Source: Torreya grandis (taxonomy: Eukaryota > Streptophyta > Pinopsida > Cupressales > Taxaceae). Taken from it: a stretch of 64,000 bases of DNA. The DNA is taken from NCBI GenBank assembly GCA_037957365.1, contig JARHVA010005354.1, forward strand, positions 350,001-414,000, read 5' to 3'. The notes below the pieces were generated by a model. The model saw only the letters and a program-made list of their open reading frames with translations, was not told the origin of the DNA and did not search any database. This document shows, one piece after another, positions 1 through 14,300 of the stretch. The position numbers and the translations under genes are program-made. Positions within the stretch are counted from its first letter, which is position 1. The number at the start of each line of letters is the position of its first letter.

Positions 1-1835
1 TTTTTACATGACCAATTCATTATTTTCCAACTAAATTACAAGTGGTCTATTAAAAACACACCTCCACTTTCAGCTATTTTACATTATAAGCCTAATAACT
101 TATATTCCATGCCCCAAATTTATATCATGGCTGCCATATATAGATCCTTCATCATTATGAATGGTTGAGTCAACTTTAAACCCATAAACTTGATTTCTTC
201 CCTTTGAACTTCATGATATTTTCAAATAATATTACCAAAAAAATACAAAGTTTTGAAGTACCCTTTTTAATTAAATTATTTTGGGTGTTTTCACTCTATT
301 TTACCCCTATTTATGCCACTAAAAATGATAATCAAGCAAAAAAATCAAACAAGACCAATAAACACTCAACTTTTACCAACTAGAATGCATTCAAATTTAA
401 CATTATTTATTTTAGTTCTTGTAATGATTTTAAGAAACACAATAAATCAAATCATAGACTTCACATAATATTTAAATCATGACAAGTGATAAACTTATAT
501 AATGAAAAACATGCCTCATTCACTTCCATGACAAACAATGCAAGTAGCATTCATCATTTAATTAGAATTTTGATTAACATTCATTTCACCCAAAAAAACT
601 AGAATGTATTGTATGTAAGTTCAGCTTAATTCTCTCAATCCCCAATGTTGATATCTACACCCCTTATCCAATGATACTCTCCCTTTTCACTACTTATGAT
701 GGTAAAATAATCATTCAACCACCTTCATTAAACAAAATGTAGTTAGTCAAAGATTATAATAAGTAATCATATACTTATAATATATAATCATCAATAAACT
801 ATTGTAATGTAAATCATTTACAAATGAAATCACAGTCAACATGATCAAAAAACATATTCAAATGTTCTCTAACATAATAAATAATCACGAAACAAAAAAT
901 ATGACTATTAATTATACATCATACATATACAAATCAGACATCATAACTACAAATCATTAGTTTCATAATCCATATTAATTGTTAAGTAGTTTTGTAGAGT
1001 GGGACTAGATGAAATAATAAGTTAGGATTTGATTGATTATTTTGTGTGGCCATTGGTCTTATGTGAGAAACATAAACATTTTATTACATGTATGGCATTA
1101 TCATGCCATTTGGGTATGGCCATTTACCTTGTGTGTTTATGTGACATTCACATGTCCCTTGTATATGGGCTTTGGGCCTTATGTGTGACATTATATACAA
1201 ATTGTGTGACATTAATTATATACTCATTACTTGTTACTATGGTGCCATGATTCACATCATGCCTTTATTTTACTTATTACCTTTATTTTTGTGCCATGAT
1301 ACATAGCATGCACATGATGCTTTTGTGCTTCAATGCTATATCTTTATAGAATTTAATGTTATATTTAATATTATGTTGTAATATAATTTAAATGTACATA
1401 TGATGCTATATTATTACATATTTTAAAATTATAGTTTAATAGTAATGAATTTTAGGCTACATAGCTCATGTCAAAAGTGAGGAATCAAAATGATCTTTTA
1501 TTGAGAATTCAAGTTCTCATGAGAAACAAATTTTAGTTTTATGACAATATACAAATTTCATAATTATAACATGATTCAAAAAAATTAGATTATGGTGAAT
1601 GTGACATAAATTTGCATGCATTTATATAGATACAAGTTCTATATTTAAAATAATTATAGGATTATTATTTAGTATTAGCACATATCCATGATATTCATTC
1701 GTGTCCATGTTTCTACATGAGAATTTCAAATTTCAAAGTTCAAAAGTTTCAAAGTTACAAATTTTTTAAATAGAATATATATTTGACTATAGCGGTGTGA
1801 TTCATCTCATTTTTCAAGTGGGGAACATTATAATT
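1..1835. other. AT-rich non-coding DNA, no gene seen
   Basis: No reading frame here resembles a known protein. The stretch around 1,040-1,330 is rich in short recurring words such as TGTGACATT and TGCCATGA, which gives an irregular internally repetitive look without a fixed period. One 73-codon open frame there is low in complexity, rich in Leu/Cys/Val, and most likely chance. It may be old LTR or untranslated retroelement DNA, but I cannot assign a family. Confidence 0.6.
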
Positions 1836-1997
1836 TAGTGACATTCAACATCTATGGTTGCATTTTAATGAGCCACATTTGGTGGTTCGACAATCTTATC
1901 CTCCCATGTTTTAATCTAATGACACTGAACATCTATGGTGCAATGTAACGAGCTATATTTTGTGGTTGAACACATTCAAATATTCTATATTTAGATG
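1836..1997. repeat. Two-copy tandem duplication, period about 81 bp
   Basis: The segment from TAGTGACATTCAACATCTAT (1,836) recurs as a diverged copy from TAATGACACTGAACATCTAT (1,917). Both copies continue through a similar GAGC-ATATTT/ACATTT-GTGGTT block. By eye about three quarters of the bases match, so the duplication is old. Nothing codes here. Confidence 0.7.
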
Positions 1998-4900
1998 AGA
2001 GTGGGAGCATATGATATTTAAAAATCAATATATTTCATTGGTTTTCAAATCTAGACTTGATCAATCTCAATATGCCATAGGTTAAACATATATCCAAATG
2101 CCTCAACAAGGGGGCACACACTTCTCCATTTTCAAGTTATTGGGAAATTATATTGCATATTATTTTAAGTGTATTATTTTATTGACCTTTTTGAAAATTT
2201 AAAGTTACAAGATTTAAATTTTCAATTTTCAAATGTGGACATTAACTACTTTTAGTAACATTGTTGTATGTTTTCACATTGAGACATCTTGCATAATCAA
2301 GATTCACATTAAAATACAAAGTGTGTATAAACACTTAGGTTTGTATCTCCTTTAATCTAGTAATTTCAATTCATTATATCACTATAATAAAGGATAAATA
2401 AATTTGGACACTCAAATTTAATCATTAAGTTCTTAACAATATTTAATCTTGACATCCTTATCTTGCTTGGCTTATTCTCTATTCCATTAACTTGCAATAT
2501 TTATGAGAGCCTTCACTATTACACTCACCACCTTACAAATAATGAGCACATAAATCAAGCATACATATTCTACTTACAGATTCCTATCATCCAAATCCTT
2601 ATATTCTCTTTCCTTTTGGGACAAGACCACACCATGAAGACAAGACCATAACCTGGCTTGTTCACTAGTGGCCTTGTCCCCTACTCTCCAATGAAAACTT
2701 TTCAAATTTGAGATGTTTCATATTAACTCTCTTATTTTTTTTAACAATTTTTGTTAATGAAAATATTCTAGATATTGATCTATATAATCACATTAATGTC
2801 ATTTAAAATACATCTAAAAATCTCTTGGAAATTCTATTGCACATTGAGCAAGAGGGCATAAATCTTTCCAGTTCAAATTATGAATTATTATGAAAGTCAT
2901 ATCCCAAGTATAAACTTGTTATATTTTAATTCAAGGTCACTCTCTGAGCATTAAAGTCAATATATATAGTTTCATTCATATATAAAACATAAATATTCCC
3001 TCACTCACTCTAAGAGGGATAACTAAATCATCCTGAGGCTCTTTTGGGCTATATAGGTAACACTTATAATGCACAATATTTTTTGAAGATAGATCAACTA
3101 TTACCAATACTTGATTAACCTATTTTTTATTTTATATATATTTATTTTATTGTGAAGTAACCAAGATTCTACTTTTGCATTATTTTCAAGTAGTAAATGA
3201 TGACACACAGTTAATCAACAAGTCATTATAGTTAATAACATGTATTCATAAATATAAATCAATCACATAGTTAACCATGACACGATCATAGTAAAAAAAT
3301 AACACAATTTGGCCATTTCTTCACAATTCTCTCCTATCCTATCATAATCTTTAATCATGCTTTTAGCTATGACACTATTCAAGGACCATTACTATCAATT
3401 TTCATCAATAGTCAGCTTGCACATCCAACCTATAATCGGATGCAACTAGGTTGGCATATTATAGTAAAATTCACTATTTAGATCATATTTAAAATTATAT
3501 ATTTTACATTTATATTATGTATATTCTATATATCTAACTCATTAATCAAAATTTTAAGTGTTTTATTGCATTTCACTTGTAAATTAAATTAAACACATAT
3601 TAAACAAGTTAACATTGATTCATATATATACGTTAACCTTAGTGTTAGATTTTCCCCATGTATTATTTTCCCTTAAGCCAAAAATAATGTAAATATTTAT
3701 AAATACATTCTTTAAAATCATCATAGGAAATTACTTTGCCAAGTGATACTCAACCTTCTCACATTGCTTCTATTGTTAAATATTTAATGAATAGTGAGAA
3801 TCTCATTACCTTTGAGCAAGATAAATTTCATCCAAAATATATTTTTATCATAATTTAACTTTAAATATTAAATTTATAATAAAAACATAGAGATAAAAGG
3901 AGAACTTGTTGAAAATGGTTTAGGGTGTAACATTTGTAGTGAGTATCTAGTATGGGAAAAGTGGGTTTATAACAGTTTGTACTACTTATACCTATACTAA
4001 TTTAAATTATTAATAATTATATTTAATATAAATAATTAAATTAAATAATATTTTAAATAAGTGAAAAGAGAATTTGGATACAATTGGAAGAAACAAGCAT
4101 GAGAAAATGGGTCGACACAAGAGGAACAAACCCCATAAAACTTAGGATGAACAAAGAAATTTTATGATAATAATAGAACCATTGAGTTAATGGATTTTAT
4201 AAAATATACATTTTTAAATATTAACATCATTATTCCCTTGTTTTGAGGCTTTGAAAAATTGGCTTGCTTTTCTTGACTTCTATGTAAACATCTACGAAAT
4301 TGATCTTAGTATCTACAACCATACAAACACATAAAAAACCAATTAAAAAAATAAAGGAAGCAATGATGGGATTATTTTATCCCTCAATTATTATCATTTT
4401 CCTATTCTATAAAAAAATTTAAATAAAAATATTGATGATATTCAACAAACAATTTGTGGATGCAAGACCTAGTCTTATACGACATTTCATGCTAGTATGA
4501 AAAGTGGAATGATACAAATGATAAATTATCAAATAAAATTATAATATAAATTATTAATTTCTATTATTTATTAAAATATTGACTCTTTATTTTACAATTA
4601 ACTTACCATTTCTATATTACTTGTCTCATAACTTGTTTTGTATACATGAATGCACCTTTATATTTACAAGCTTATCAAATTTAAATTAGGACCAAATTGA
4701 CACATGAGAAAACACATAATAGATAGGGAAGATAAAAAAATATGTAACAAAAATACATGATACCAAAAAATGGTCATAAGGTCCCACACCATAATCATAT
4801 AGTGTGCAATCCTAGACCCACAATGACCCAAAATCATATAGTGTAAAATTTTGGGTAGTAGGTGAAAAAATAAAAATGACTTGGGAAAAAATAAAAAGGG

Positions 4901-5052
4901 AAGATAGAAATGGGAAAATAAAATTTAGGTTAGTTTAGTGAAAAACATAGTGAAAACACACCAATAAGAGTCTAATATGAAAACACATAAGCACCCTAAA
5001 ACAATGCATTTTAACAACTAAAACTTTCCTTAGATAAAACTTAAGTTTTTGT
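1998..5052. other. AT-rich non-coding DNA, no gene seen
   Basis: No supported coding region. Two similar phrases, with 'aagggggcacac' near 2,107 and 'aagagggcataa' near 2,851, each follow or precede a run resembling 'gaaattctattgcac', which suggests another old duplication. Around 4,792 and 4,832 the word AATCATATAGTGT occurs twice. The 62-codon frame at 2,463-2,651 has no recognisable domain and is treated as chance. Confidence 0.55.
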
Positions 5053-7749
5053 GTAATGCCCCACTTTGATGTGTTTGTGGTCAATAGTATCAAAGTAAAA
5101 TAAAAAAAAATCCATATGGTTAATATAAGATGCCTTTATCATCAAATGTTTTAAGATTTATCAAAGTCAATATAAGAATAATAATGAAATGAAAGTAAAA
5201 AAGAAATAGAGATCACTTGGTTTCCACCATGAAGAGTCATGAAGATATTGGATCAAAAATCCAAGATCACATTCCCTACAATAAAAATATGTACTCATCA
5301 AATTCTAGGGCCTATGTCTTATGATTCATAAGATAAAAACATATGCATGGATAAGTTTTTATAAATATATCCTAGTGAAATTCAAAAATTAAAATATTGG
5401 AGATTATGCATTTGGTGTGGTTGGAACATGTATGGATGTCCCCATATAAATCCAAGACCCAAAACCTATGATAAATATTGCATACATCATGATTACAATT
5501 ATAGAAATAAATATCTACTCTAATTGAATGAAAATAAATAAATGATAAAGATCAATAGTATATTGGAGCTATCCCAGAGTGGGAACAAGTATTATATGAT
5601 GTGTTCATCTCAAAAAAAAATATCCCACTTTTGTTTCATGGAAGAACAAATTATGTGGAGGTGTCTCAATGTATGGTGTATAAGACATAAATGGATAATA
5701 TTTTCCTCCTTATGAAATGTATTAAAACCTATGAAGCACATATCTGAAAATAAATGATTAAATGCACCATGTGAAAGATAAGAAATAAAACAATTGATGC
5801 CTAATATTGTAAGATATCATCATGAAATCTCACATGCCATAAATAAATGATCATTAAATATATTTTAAAATAGATATAAGTACAAGTTTAATATGCCAAA
5901 ATTAAGCAAGATATAAGTGATGTAATAAACATAATAATGATATGTCCATAATAGATAAAACATAATTAATCTAAGCATAATAGTGATAAACCCCTCATGG
6001 AAAAGATATAATAAATGAAGTAGTAAAAATTATCAAATACAATTAATGTAATAATATGTATATAAAATTAAATCATACACATGGATCCTTACCCCTATAG
6101 ATGCATGATAGGAATCATGACAATGTAGGAATGAAGACAAGACCATATGTATGATATGGATCATGAAAAATCAAATAGAACTATGAATGATATATAACAT
6201 GGAACAAATTATATAGAAAAACATTGTAAACATAAAAAAAAATGAAGGAATGGTAAGTACATAACAAACATGTCACACATAAAAGAAATAAAATATTAAA
6301 AAATAAATATAACACACAAAGTAAACAATCAAAAGCATGTGTTAATAAGAAAAAAATTGACATAAGAAAAATACGAGGGGCACACCAAACAATAATAAAA
6401 TGAAGCAAACACATCAAGAATTATGGAAACAAAGTAACAAAAATCATCCATAGAACCAAGAAAAAATAAACATTTAATTCATAGTAAGTGCAATAGAATT
6501 ATGAGGATACATAAAATCACTAAGCACATAAATATACATGCAATAGGAAATATTAGAATATTTAAGATGATATAAGAACTCAATATGATAAAATGAAAAA
6601 AATAGATAGAGCCTAAACCACTTGAAGGAGATGCCCCTAAAATTCCCCTAACAAGTGCATAAAAGGCTCTCCCAACCAACAGTGAATCCATAATCATATG
6701 TATGTCTATGAATATCTTGTATCTATCTTATCAATATCATCAATAACATGTGTGCCATCAATATAACCTCTATAGATAGGTGGATACTCTTAATTATGCT
6801 AAGTAGCCTAATAAAATAATGGAAACAAGGAGAAAAAGTAAGAAAAAAGAAATAAAGGCAAGGATGGTGAACATGATAAATTAGGAAAATCAATAAAATT
6901 AAAATTCTATAAGAATGAAACATATGTACAAGAATAAGGATTTGAAAGAATAATATGAAGGATAATGAAGGAGGAAGAAACTTAAATCACATAAAAAAAT
7001 AGAATACATTTGGGAATAACTCCAAAATAACCTAAAACTAATATATGAGAGCAAATAAGGAATAAAATATCTAAAAAATTCAAACAAATACCATGAGAGA
7101 GCTAGAATAAGATGGAATGAAAGGAAGACCCAAGTTGGTAGAAAACATAAAAGAATTTTATGAAAGAATTAATGGTTTCCAAAATCCATGCACTCAAAAA
7201 ATAAATAAATAAGGCCAAAACAAGAAATCAAAGAAGAGGAAAATAAGAAATGAAACTATTAAACCGAAGGAGGCAATTTATAGGAAAATAAATTTATCTC
7301 AGGTGAAAACATATGTGGTTAAAAAAATACTAACTATTAATACCAAGTGAATTATCATAATACTATATGTAAGTAGAAACATTCATATCATCAATAGTAT
7401 GAACAATATTTCTAAGTGTCCATGATTATAATATATATATTAATGTCTATTACCATGGTTATCATCATTATTAATCTCACAAATATAATCATCATAATTA
7501 TAATTTTCATCATTTTAAACATCTATGTTATTTGTTATACCTTATTATAAAGTAGCACACTATACACACATAATATTTTCTCTTTATCACTTTACTGACA
7601 CTTTATTTTGCATTAGCTTGTTAACACATCAATCTCCCCAAATGCACACGTTAAAGGGTGCACCAAAAAATGGGATGGGATTGGCTCTTGGTAATTTAAA
7701 CTAGATGTTGGAGTTATATATTGTTACACCATTACTACTATCAATCTAG
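5053..7749. other. A/G-rich non-coding DNA
   Basis: A long plus-strand purine-rich, cytosine-poor stretch. It has several minus-strand open frames of 60-78 codons (for example 6,181-6,417 and 6,479-6,697) that are rich in Phe/Ile/Leu/Tyr. That is what any T/C-rich antisense strand gives, so they are not called as genes. The composition resembles the tract before the gag of the minus-strand gypsy element at 53-55 kb, so it may be retroelement leader DNA. That is inference only. Confidence 0.45.
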
Positions 7750-8862
7750 CTTCATTTATGTCTCTATCCATATATCCCTTATGTATACTTCTTATCCAAG
7801 TTTTATAGATTCCATATATCCTACAGTATTGGCCTAGATGGTATTATATGTTTCATTATTTTACCTCCCTTATATATTATTGGATAACATGATATAATTT
7901 TATGTCATCTGACCTTTGTATTGTATTAGCTTGGCCAATAGTGTAGTGTGCCTGTCAACATCCTCCAACTATGTCATCCTTGTTGATACCATCAACTTAG
8001 AGTTTAGGGTTGGTTTTAAGTACTAGAATAATACATATAGGGGTCATATTTCATTCCTAATAAGACACATCACATTAATACACTTTTTTTGTGATTGCAT
8101 TTCTACCCTAAAGAAGTATTTGGGAGAGATAGTGGCTTAAACCTTATCTTAGAGATATTATATTGTGGTGTCATTGAAGCTCAATAGGAAAGGGAATTTT
8201 GTGTTCATAACTAAGGATATATAAATATTAGTCCAACAATTTTAGGTATTCAATGCATAACATGTATTATAAATCTCCACTTGAGTGAAAGGGGAAGATT
8301 GTAGTATTGATGAGTTTACCTCAAGGAAGTATATATATCTTTACACTCTTTCACTAGTAGATTAGTTGTTTTTAATTAATTTATGAATGTATGTGTGTAT
8401 TATTTCTTAGGAATTTCCTTATACTAGATAATATAGTATAGATATACGGTTACTTAGGATTTCCATTTATCACCTTTGGTTACATAGACTCCCATTTAGT
8501 TGACCATTTCACCTTACCTTGTTTTACAATCACCTATCCATCATTAAATTTACTCTATAACAATTTAAATTCATATAATTTAATTGTATCTTTACAACCA
8601 TAGTTACAATTATTTACATTTGTTGAGGTCGAGTGAGATTTATATCATTATGTCATAGGTTTAGGCTTTGGAACCTTTTCCTCTTGACTTTTGAGTTATA
8701 AGTTTCCATATGTTAGATCTAAAGATATAATTTTTCCTTACCCAATCAGCCAAGTATAATTGGGACCTATTTTATTGAGTTATTTGAGCCATATTATATT
8801 GAAGAAAAGAGGATAGTTGTCAGTCATCGTATCCCATGCATATATTCTAATGAACATGATGT
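7750..8862 (+). repeat. Left arm of a large imperfect inverted repeat
   Basis: This arm matches the reverse complement of 9,800-10,842 in the same order throughout. Anchors include 'acttcttatcca' (about 7,787) against the complement of 10,801-10,812, 'atatcctacagta' (about 7,815) against about 10,775, 'gtggtgtcattgaagctcaa' (about 8,165) against 10,417-10,436, and 'ttttcctcttga' (about 8,677) against about 9,970. Identity is about two thirds to three quarters by eye, with many small indels. No coding potential is visible. It could be two old copies of one repeat or LTR in opposite directions, or a fold-back element. Confidence 0.75.
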
Positions 8863-9799
8863 AAATCTTATACCTATGGCTGGATTAGTTTCATGTTTGT
8901 CCTATAGCTTCTTAGTGATATATTCAAAAATATCATACATATTTTAATCCAAATATATTATACAAATCGATACCATTAATTATTTTTAGGAATTATATTG
9001 GATATATTGATACTATTTCCTATTTGTCTGCCAACTATATCATTTAGCCTGATACCATTTTATTTTTTTAGAATGTATTGTCAATCCCAAAATAATTGTG
9101 TGTGTGTTTGTAATTATATTATCCAACCCAATACAATTATGTTTGATCATTTTCCACATTTTTTTATATCATCTAGCCTAATACCAATTTATTTGTTTAT
9201 TCAAATTGTTGCATTCTAGAAAATTATCTTTTAAGTTTTATCATTTTCATATTTATTTTTATTGTCTTCATAGAAACTATGTTTTATAATTTTTAAAACT
9301 AATAAGGGATATCATTATGGGCCAAGCAGTCATCACTTTTACATGAGTCATGGTGTGAATGGTAGTAACTTGATACACAAGCCATTATAAAATACTATAT
9401 GTGTGTGTGTGTACTTTAGTTTCCATGCACCTCATGATATATAAAAAAATCACAGGGTTTTTATTTATAGCCTTTAGGTAGCCTTTCATCCATTTGATTT
9501 TATGGTGAACTAGTAAGGTTAACCCCATGAAAGTACTCTCAATGTACCTTAAATATGGGATAATGCAATTATAAGAATGATGGAATCCTCTATAGTTAAT
9601 TCTTATGTGGCCATATTCACTATTTAGGTTTGGGATAAATATATTTGAGAGTTTATAAGTGAAACACACCTTGTCTAGTTATACTTCCCTGATTTGATTT
9701 TACTAGTTTATTAATTTTTTAGATTGCTTATCTTGTAGACTATGTCAGATAGCTCTATATTATTATTTATTATGTGATAAATACATTGGTAAATATAAT
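8863..9799. other. Spacer between the inverted repeat arms
   Basis: About 0.94 kb between the arms. It holds a short (TG)n run near 9,403-9,412 and two small open frames (8,998-9,219 plus; 9,385-9,669 minus) without recognisable domains or compositional bias toward coding. No transposase or other gene is visible, so an autonomous fold-back transposon is not supported. Confidence 0.5.
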
Positions 9800-10842
9800 A
9801 GAGTTTAGTGTGTATGCATAAGATATGATGAACTACAAATATCCTATTACTTTTAATAGTCTAAGACTTGATAAAGGTAAATCAAATAGAGCTTGCGTAT
9901 ACTTGAATAATTTGGTAAGGACCAATGAATTCCATAGATCTAGTAGAGGGTAACCTACAACTTAAATTTCAAGAGGAAAATGTTCCAAATTCTAAAATTA
10001 TGGTACAAGGATATAGCTATCAATAGAACTCAATAAAGTAAGTGGCTATAAGGGGGTATAAACTAAATTAAAAGATGGGTTATAAAGGTTGTAAATGGGT
10101 AAGGTAAAATGGCCAATCAAATGGAAGTATATACATCCTAGGGTAATTCTAATAAATACTATTTATACACAAAATTATTTGGTTTATGTAAGACCCTAAA
10201 TAATGATATACACATACATCCACAATGCAATAAACAAATTAATATTTAACCTACTAAGAAAATAAAGGAAAGAGTATAGGGATAAAACTACTTACCTTGA
10301 GGTGGACCTGTTGACATTTCAATCTCCCCTTTGACTAAAGCACATTTTTGTAAGAGAATTTTGTAGTTGGATGAAGATCTAGATATCCCAAGTTAGGAAC
10401 TCCCAATGACTCCTCCTATTGAGCTTTAATGACACCACAAGATAAGATCTTCAAATAAGGTTCTAAGACACTAAATCTCATAAATACTTCCTTAGGGTAT
10501 AAATGCAAGCAAAAGTAGAGATTATGAATGATATATGATATGAATAAAATTTGATCCCTATATATATTGTTATAATACCAAAAATTGACCCTAAACACTA
10601 ATCTGATGGTATGAACTAGGCTAATATAACTAGAAGATGTTAGCTAGCATAATATAGTATTAGCTATGCCAATAATTTTTTTTCAAAAAAACCACTCATA
10701 ACTATATCAGGGTGTTTGATATAGTATATGAAGGATAAAGGTACATACCACATGTTATCAACTAGGTCGATACTGTAGGATATAGGGAAACTAAATAATA
10801 TGGATAAGAAGTAGATGGATGGGATAGACAAATGGAAACTTA
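9800..10842 (-). repeat. Right arm of the large inverted repeat
   Basis: Reverse-complement counterpart of 7,750-8,862. The matched blocks run outward from about 9,830 (complement of 'agtcatcgtatcccatgcat') to about 10,840 (complement of a 'catttatgtctctatcc'-like block). The arm is non-coding. The spacing of matched blocks is conserved within tens of bases, so the arms share one ancestral sequence of at least 1 kb. Confidence 0.75.
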
Positions 10843-13330
10843 TAAAATATTAGAATTATACTAGTAATGGTATAATTTAGATAGAGTTCCAAAATCTCTT
10901 ATAAATCACCAAAAATTATTCCCACCCTATTTGTGATACACCTTTTAATGCATGGACTCAAGAAGATTGATGAGTCAACAAGCTACTGTAAGAGAAAATG
11001 CTAGAAAATGATAAATTTAAAAATATCATGCATATACTTATGGATCCCAAAATATCATCACATGTAACATTAGTGTAATGCATGATGATGATTCTGGAAA
11101 TAAACATAAAAACACTAAAGTCATAACTAAAAATAAATACTAAAAGAACTACTAATAAATGATTAACTAAAAGTAAGAAATACATAACTTTACTTACCTT
11201 TTCACTAAATGGCTACTTTCAAATACCAAAATCTCAATCATGGAGGGTGAATAAAATAAATATGAGAAACCCTAAGGATATAAGGTTAAAAATGGATAAA
11301 ATCAATGCACGTAGACACATGATGGTCAATAATGTATGTAAATAAAAAATTCTCAAAATTGATTAAAGCATTTGGAAACTTTTCAAGCCGAGATCAATAA
11401 GGATATTTTAGATCCAAAAGACTAATGAAGTGTATAAAACAAATTAAATTTAGTACACTAAAATTTCAAGGTTACTTAGGACTAAATAACCAAAAAATGC
11501 ATCCAAAGTAAGATAATTAACAATCTAAATCACACAAGGAACACAAAAAAAGTTTATGATAACAACATCAATGTAAGATAAGTAACAAACCATACTCAAA
11601 CAAAAATGAAAGAATTAAATGGAAACAAATAATAAATGGATTGTAAAAAGTGAGTATAAAAATCAAGGTCACAAAACATAAATAAAATAAAATCCTAGAA
11701 AGATAAGGCCATGACCAAGATAACATCTCACAAAAACTCAAAGATGCAACTTCTACTCTAAATATGGAAATTATAGAATCACCACATCTAAAAGAGATAG
11801 AGAAGTTATAAGATGAAAAATATTTTGAAACAAACATGTTTATCAAGGGGAAAAGATGGAAGGAAGGAAAAAATCATGTCACCAAGGTGAAAACATGATC
11901 TTTGTTGGAGAAAAGGCACTCAAATCAAGTTTTTAAAGACTAGTAGTTTTCAAAATCAAGGACTCTAGTGAACATGACCTATAAAAATAAGATTGGATTA
12001 ATAAGTGAAGTATAAATAACATCCCATGAATGATATCATACATGAAATATAAAAATATCCTACCTTCACATAATGTGTTCCACACTCCTTAGGACACCTT
12101 ATAAAATCATCGTCTATTGTGAATATTGGGTATTTATGTAATAAATTAGGTAGAATTATAATATAAGAATATATAATGATGACATGAGATATCATACCAT
12201 ATTATATTATCCCACCACACTCCAATGAAGCTCCACTCTATCATGAGGCCAATTGTGGAGTTTGAACTTTGACTAGTATTGGATATGTGCCAAACAAATA
12301 TCATGTATTTTGGTGTGATCTAAATTTTTATATAGAGTTTTAATTTTAACATTTCATTTTATTATGATATGTGTCTTAACTCTTTTTTTTGTATTTTCCT
12401 TCTACATATAGATTTGGCAAAACAAACCATAGGTGGTAAAAATGACTATCACAAGAAATCTTACACTTAATCTCTAGAGAAGAGAATATAAAAACCACAA
12501 TGTTAAATAACTCTTAGTCTTTAACCACAAAAAAGAGTGAAATCTTAAAACCAAAATTAGTGAGATTAAAAGGAAATGACCAGTATGGATTCATAGAAAT
12601 GATCATAGGAAAATTAGGTTTCCCAAATAACATAAAATGTTTTAAGGGAGGATGTTACAATGACAAGTAGGTATGAATCATCATCATAAGAGAAGGTATA
12701 ATGTGAATGAGGACATGAAGATAAAATTATATAGTTTCACCATAAAATAATATGATTTATTCTAAGTGAGGGAAAACACTAATCTCAAACATTTTCTTAA
12801 CTTTATAAAAATTACCTAGCTACATTTGGGAGTGAAATCAATCTATGTAACAAAAATGAATAATGATGAATTTTTCTTGAGGAGGGCTTGGTTGATTCCC
12901 TATTTTACCATGCAACTCAAAAATAAAAATCCAAAAATACTAAGTAAATATATAATAATAAAATATGTAAAAGGTGTATGTGGTGAAAATAATGATTGAA
13001 TATAAATAGGACAAAAATTTATGAGGAAGGTTTAGTTATATTGCCTATGTGTTACAATACAACCCACAAAATGAAAAACCATGAGGTGTAAAAATTAGAC
13101 TTAAGACCTAAGGACCAAAGATAGTTACTAGGGCTATTGTGAAAGAAAACCCAAATGTGTATAGATAAATTAGTGCTAAACTTAACTAAGATAGTCAAAG
13201 TAAAACCTACAAGAAATATTAGCTCAATAGAATATATAAAAATAAGTATAAGTATGAAAGTAAAATGTAAATGAAATGGAAAATCATATATAAAATAAAA
13301 CTAGGAAAAACAAAATCTAAGAAAAATACT
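10843..13330. other. Non-coding A/G-rich DNA with a possible old LTR edge
   Basis: No protein domain is recognisable. At 12,641-12,660 a purine run (AAGGGAGGA) is followed directly by TGTTACAATG, the layout of a polypurine tract followed by the start of a Ty3/gypsy 3' LTR. No matching upstream LTR or plus-strand pol was found, so this is only a hint. Two similar phrases around 12,865 and 13,022 (TTGAGGAGGGCTTGGTT and TGAGGAAGGTTTAGTT) suggest a further old duplication. Confidence 0.4.
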
Positions 13331-13339
13331 TCTTCAAAA

Positions 13340-14300
13340 ACTAAGCTTTAGATGGTTTTTTAAAAATATGTCCTTCATTTGTTTACAATTTATACATGCT
13401 AGGTCCAAAGATGTCTTTGACTAGGTAGGGGCCCTACTACTTTTGGGCATGATTGCCTTCTTTTTCATGGGTGTAGTCTAAATTTAACACTAGTTATCCA
13501 ACACCAAAAGTATAGACATTAAATTCATCATTATGTTGTTGAGAAATATGATTTTTGTACCAACAATTATGTTGTAAGGCAAACATATATCACTCATACA
13601 GTACATATAATGCATTTTAATGAAGCTCTTTATAGGTAATAATTACATTAATAAATATATAATAAAAGAGTAAGTATTATTTTAATGGTAAGATAAATTC
13701 TGATCCATAAACTAAATAGAATGGAGTTGCCCCAATGGCAATACAAATGCTAATATAATTAGACCAAAGTGTAGGGAATATATTGATATTCTAATCAGAA
13801 CAAGAATCCTTAATAGTTTTTTGTGAAATACTATTAAGGATTATGATGGTTACTTATGTTTGGACATTATACTGAGAGTGATAGGGTGTCAAAAATTTAT
13901 GTTATTTGTTTTTTTCACACAATTGCTCCATGTATTTATTTTTGAAATTTCCACCATTGTTAGATATGATGGTGTGAGGAATCATAAAATGATATATGAT
14001 TTGATTGAGGAATAATTTTTATATAGCTATGATAATAACATTAACAAGGGTCATAAATTCTACCCACTTGGTAGAGTATTATGTGGCAGGGATGATGAAT
14101 ACATGTCCATTTTGCAACCAAGTTAATTTGTCAAAGAAATATTATCCCCACATAGAGAATGACCAAGGAGATTCAAAAGTATGAAGATCAATTGAAGGAG
14201 AGTGGATCAAGTCATCATAGAATTGGTAAAGATTACACTTCTTGGAAAATGTGATGGTGTCATTTTTGAGAGTGGGTTAGTAGTATCCCATTTATAGGTA
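13340..14300 (-). pseudogene. Ty3/gypsy integrase remnant
   Basis: Read on the minus strand, the stretch around 14,040-14,110 gives an integrase-core segment containing YSTKWVEF, the conserved block just after the first catalytic Asp in Tat-like gypsy integrases. Around 13,380-13,470 the minus strand gives a GPYLVKDIFGP-like block, the usual end of the integrase C-terminal domain. Stops and frameshifts break the reading frame throughout. It lies after the RNase H remnant in the expected RNase H-integrase order, so 13.3-15.6 kb is one minus-strand element. Integrase inserts element cDNA into the chromosome; this copy is dead. Confidence 0.7.

Noticed and set aside
1029..1250. 73-codon plus-strand open frame
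   Set aside because: Hydrophobic, cysteine-rich and built on recurring short DNA words; no domain, no start context and no neighbour that supports a gene.
5053..5075. TGTAATGCCCCACTTTGATG as an LTR start
   Set aside because: Looks like a gypsy LTR start, but no second copy, polypurine tract or coding region supports it.
6181..7087. Run of four minus-strand open frames of 62-78 codons
   Set aside because: They lie antisense to an A/G-rich tract, which yields Phe/Leu/Ile/Tyr-rich open frames by composition alone; none shows a motif.
12641..12665. Purine tract followed by TGTTACA as a gypsy 3' LTR edge
   Set aside because: No plus-strand pol upstream and no paired LTR; kept only as a remark on the non-coding region.
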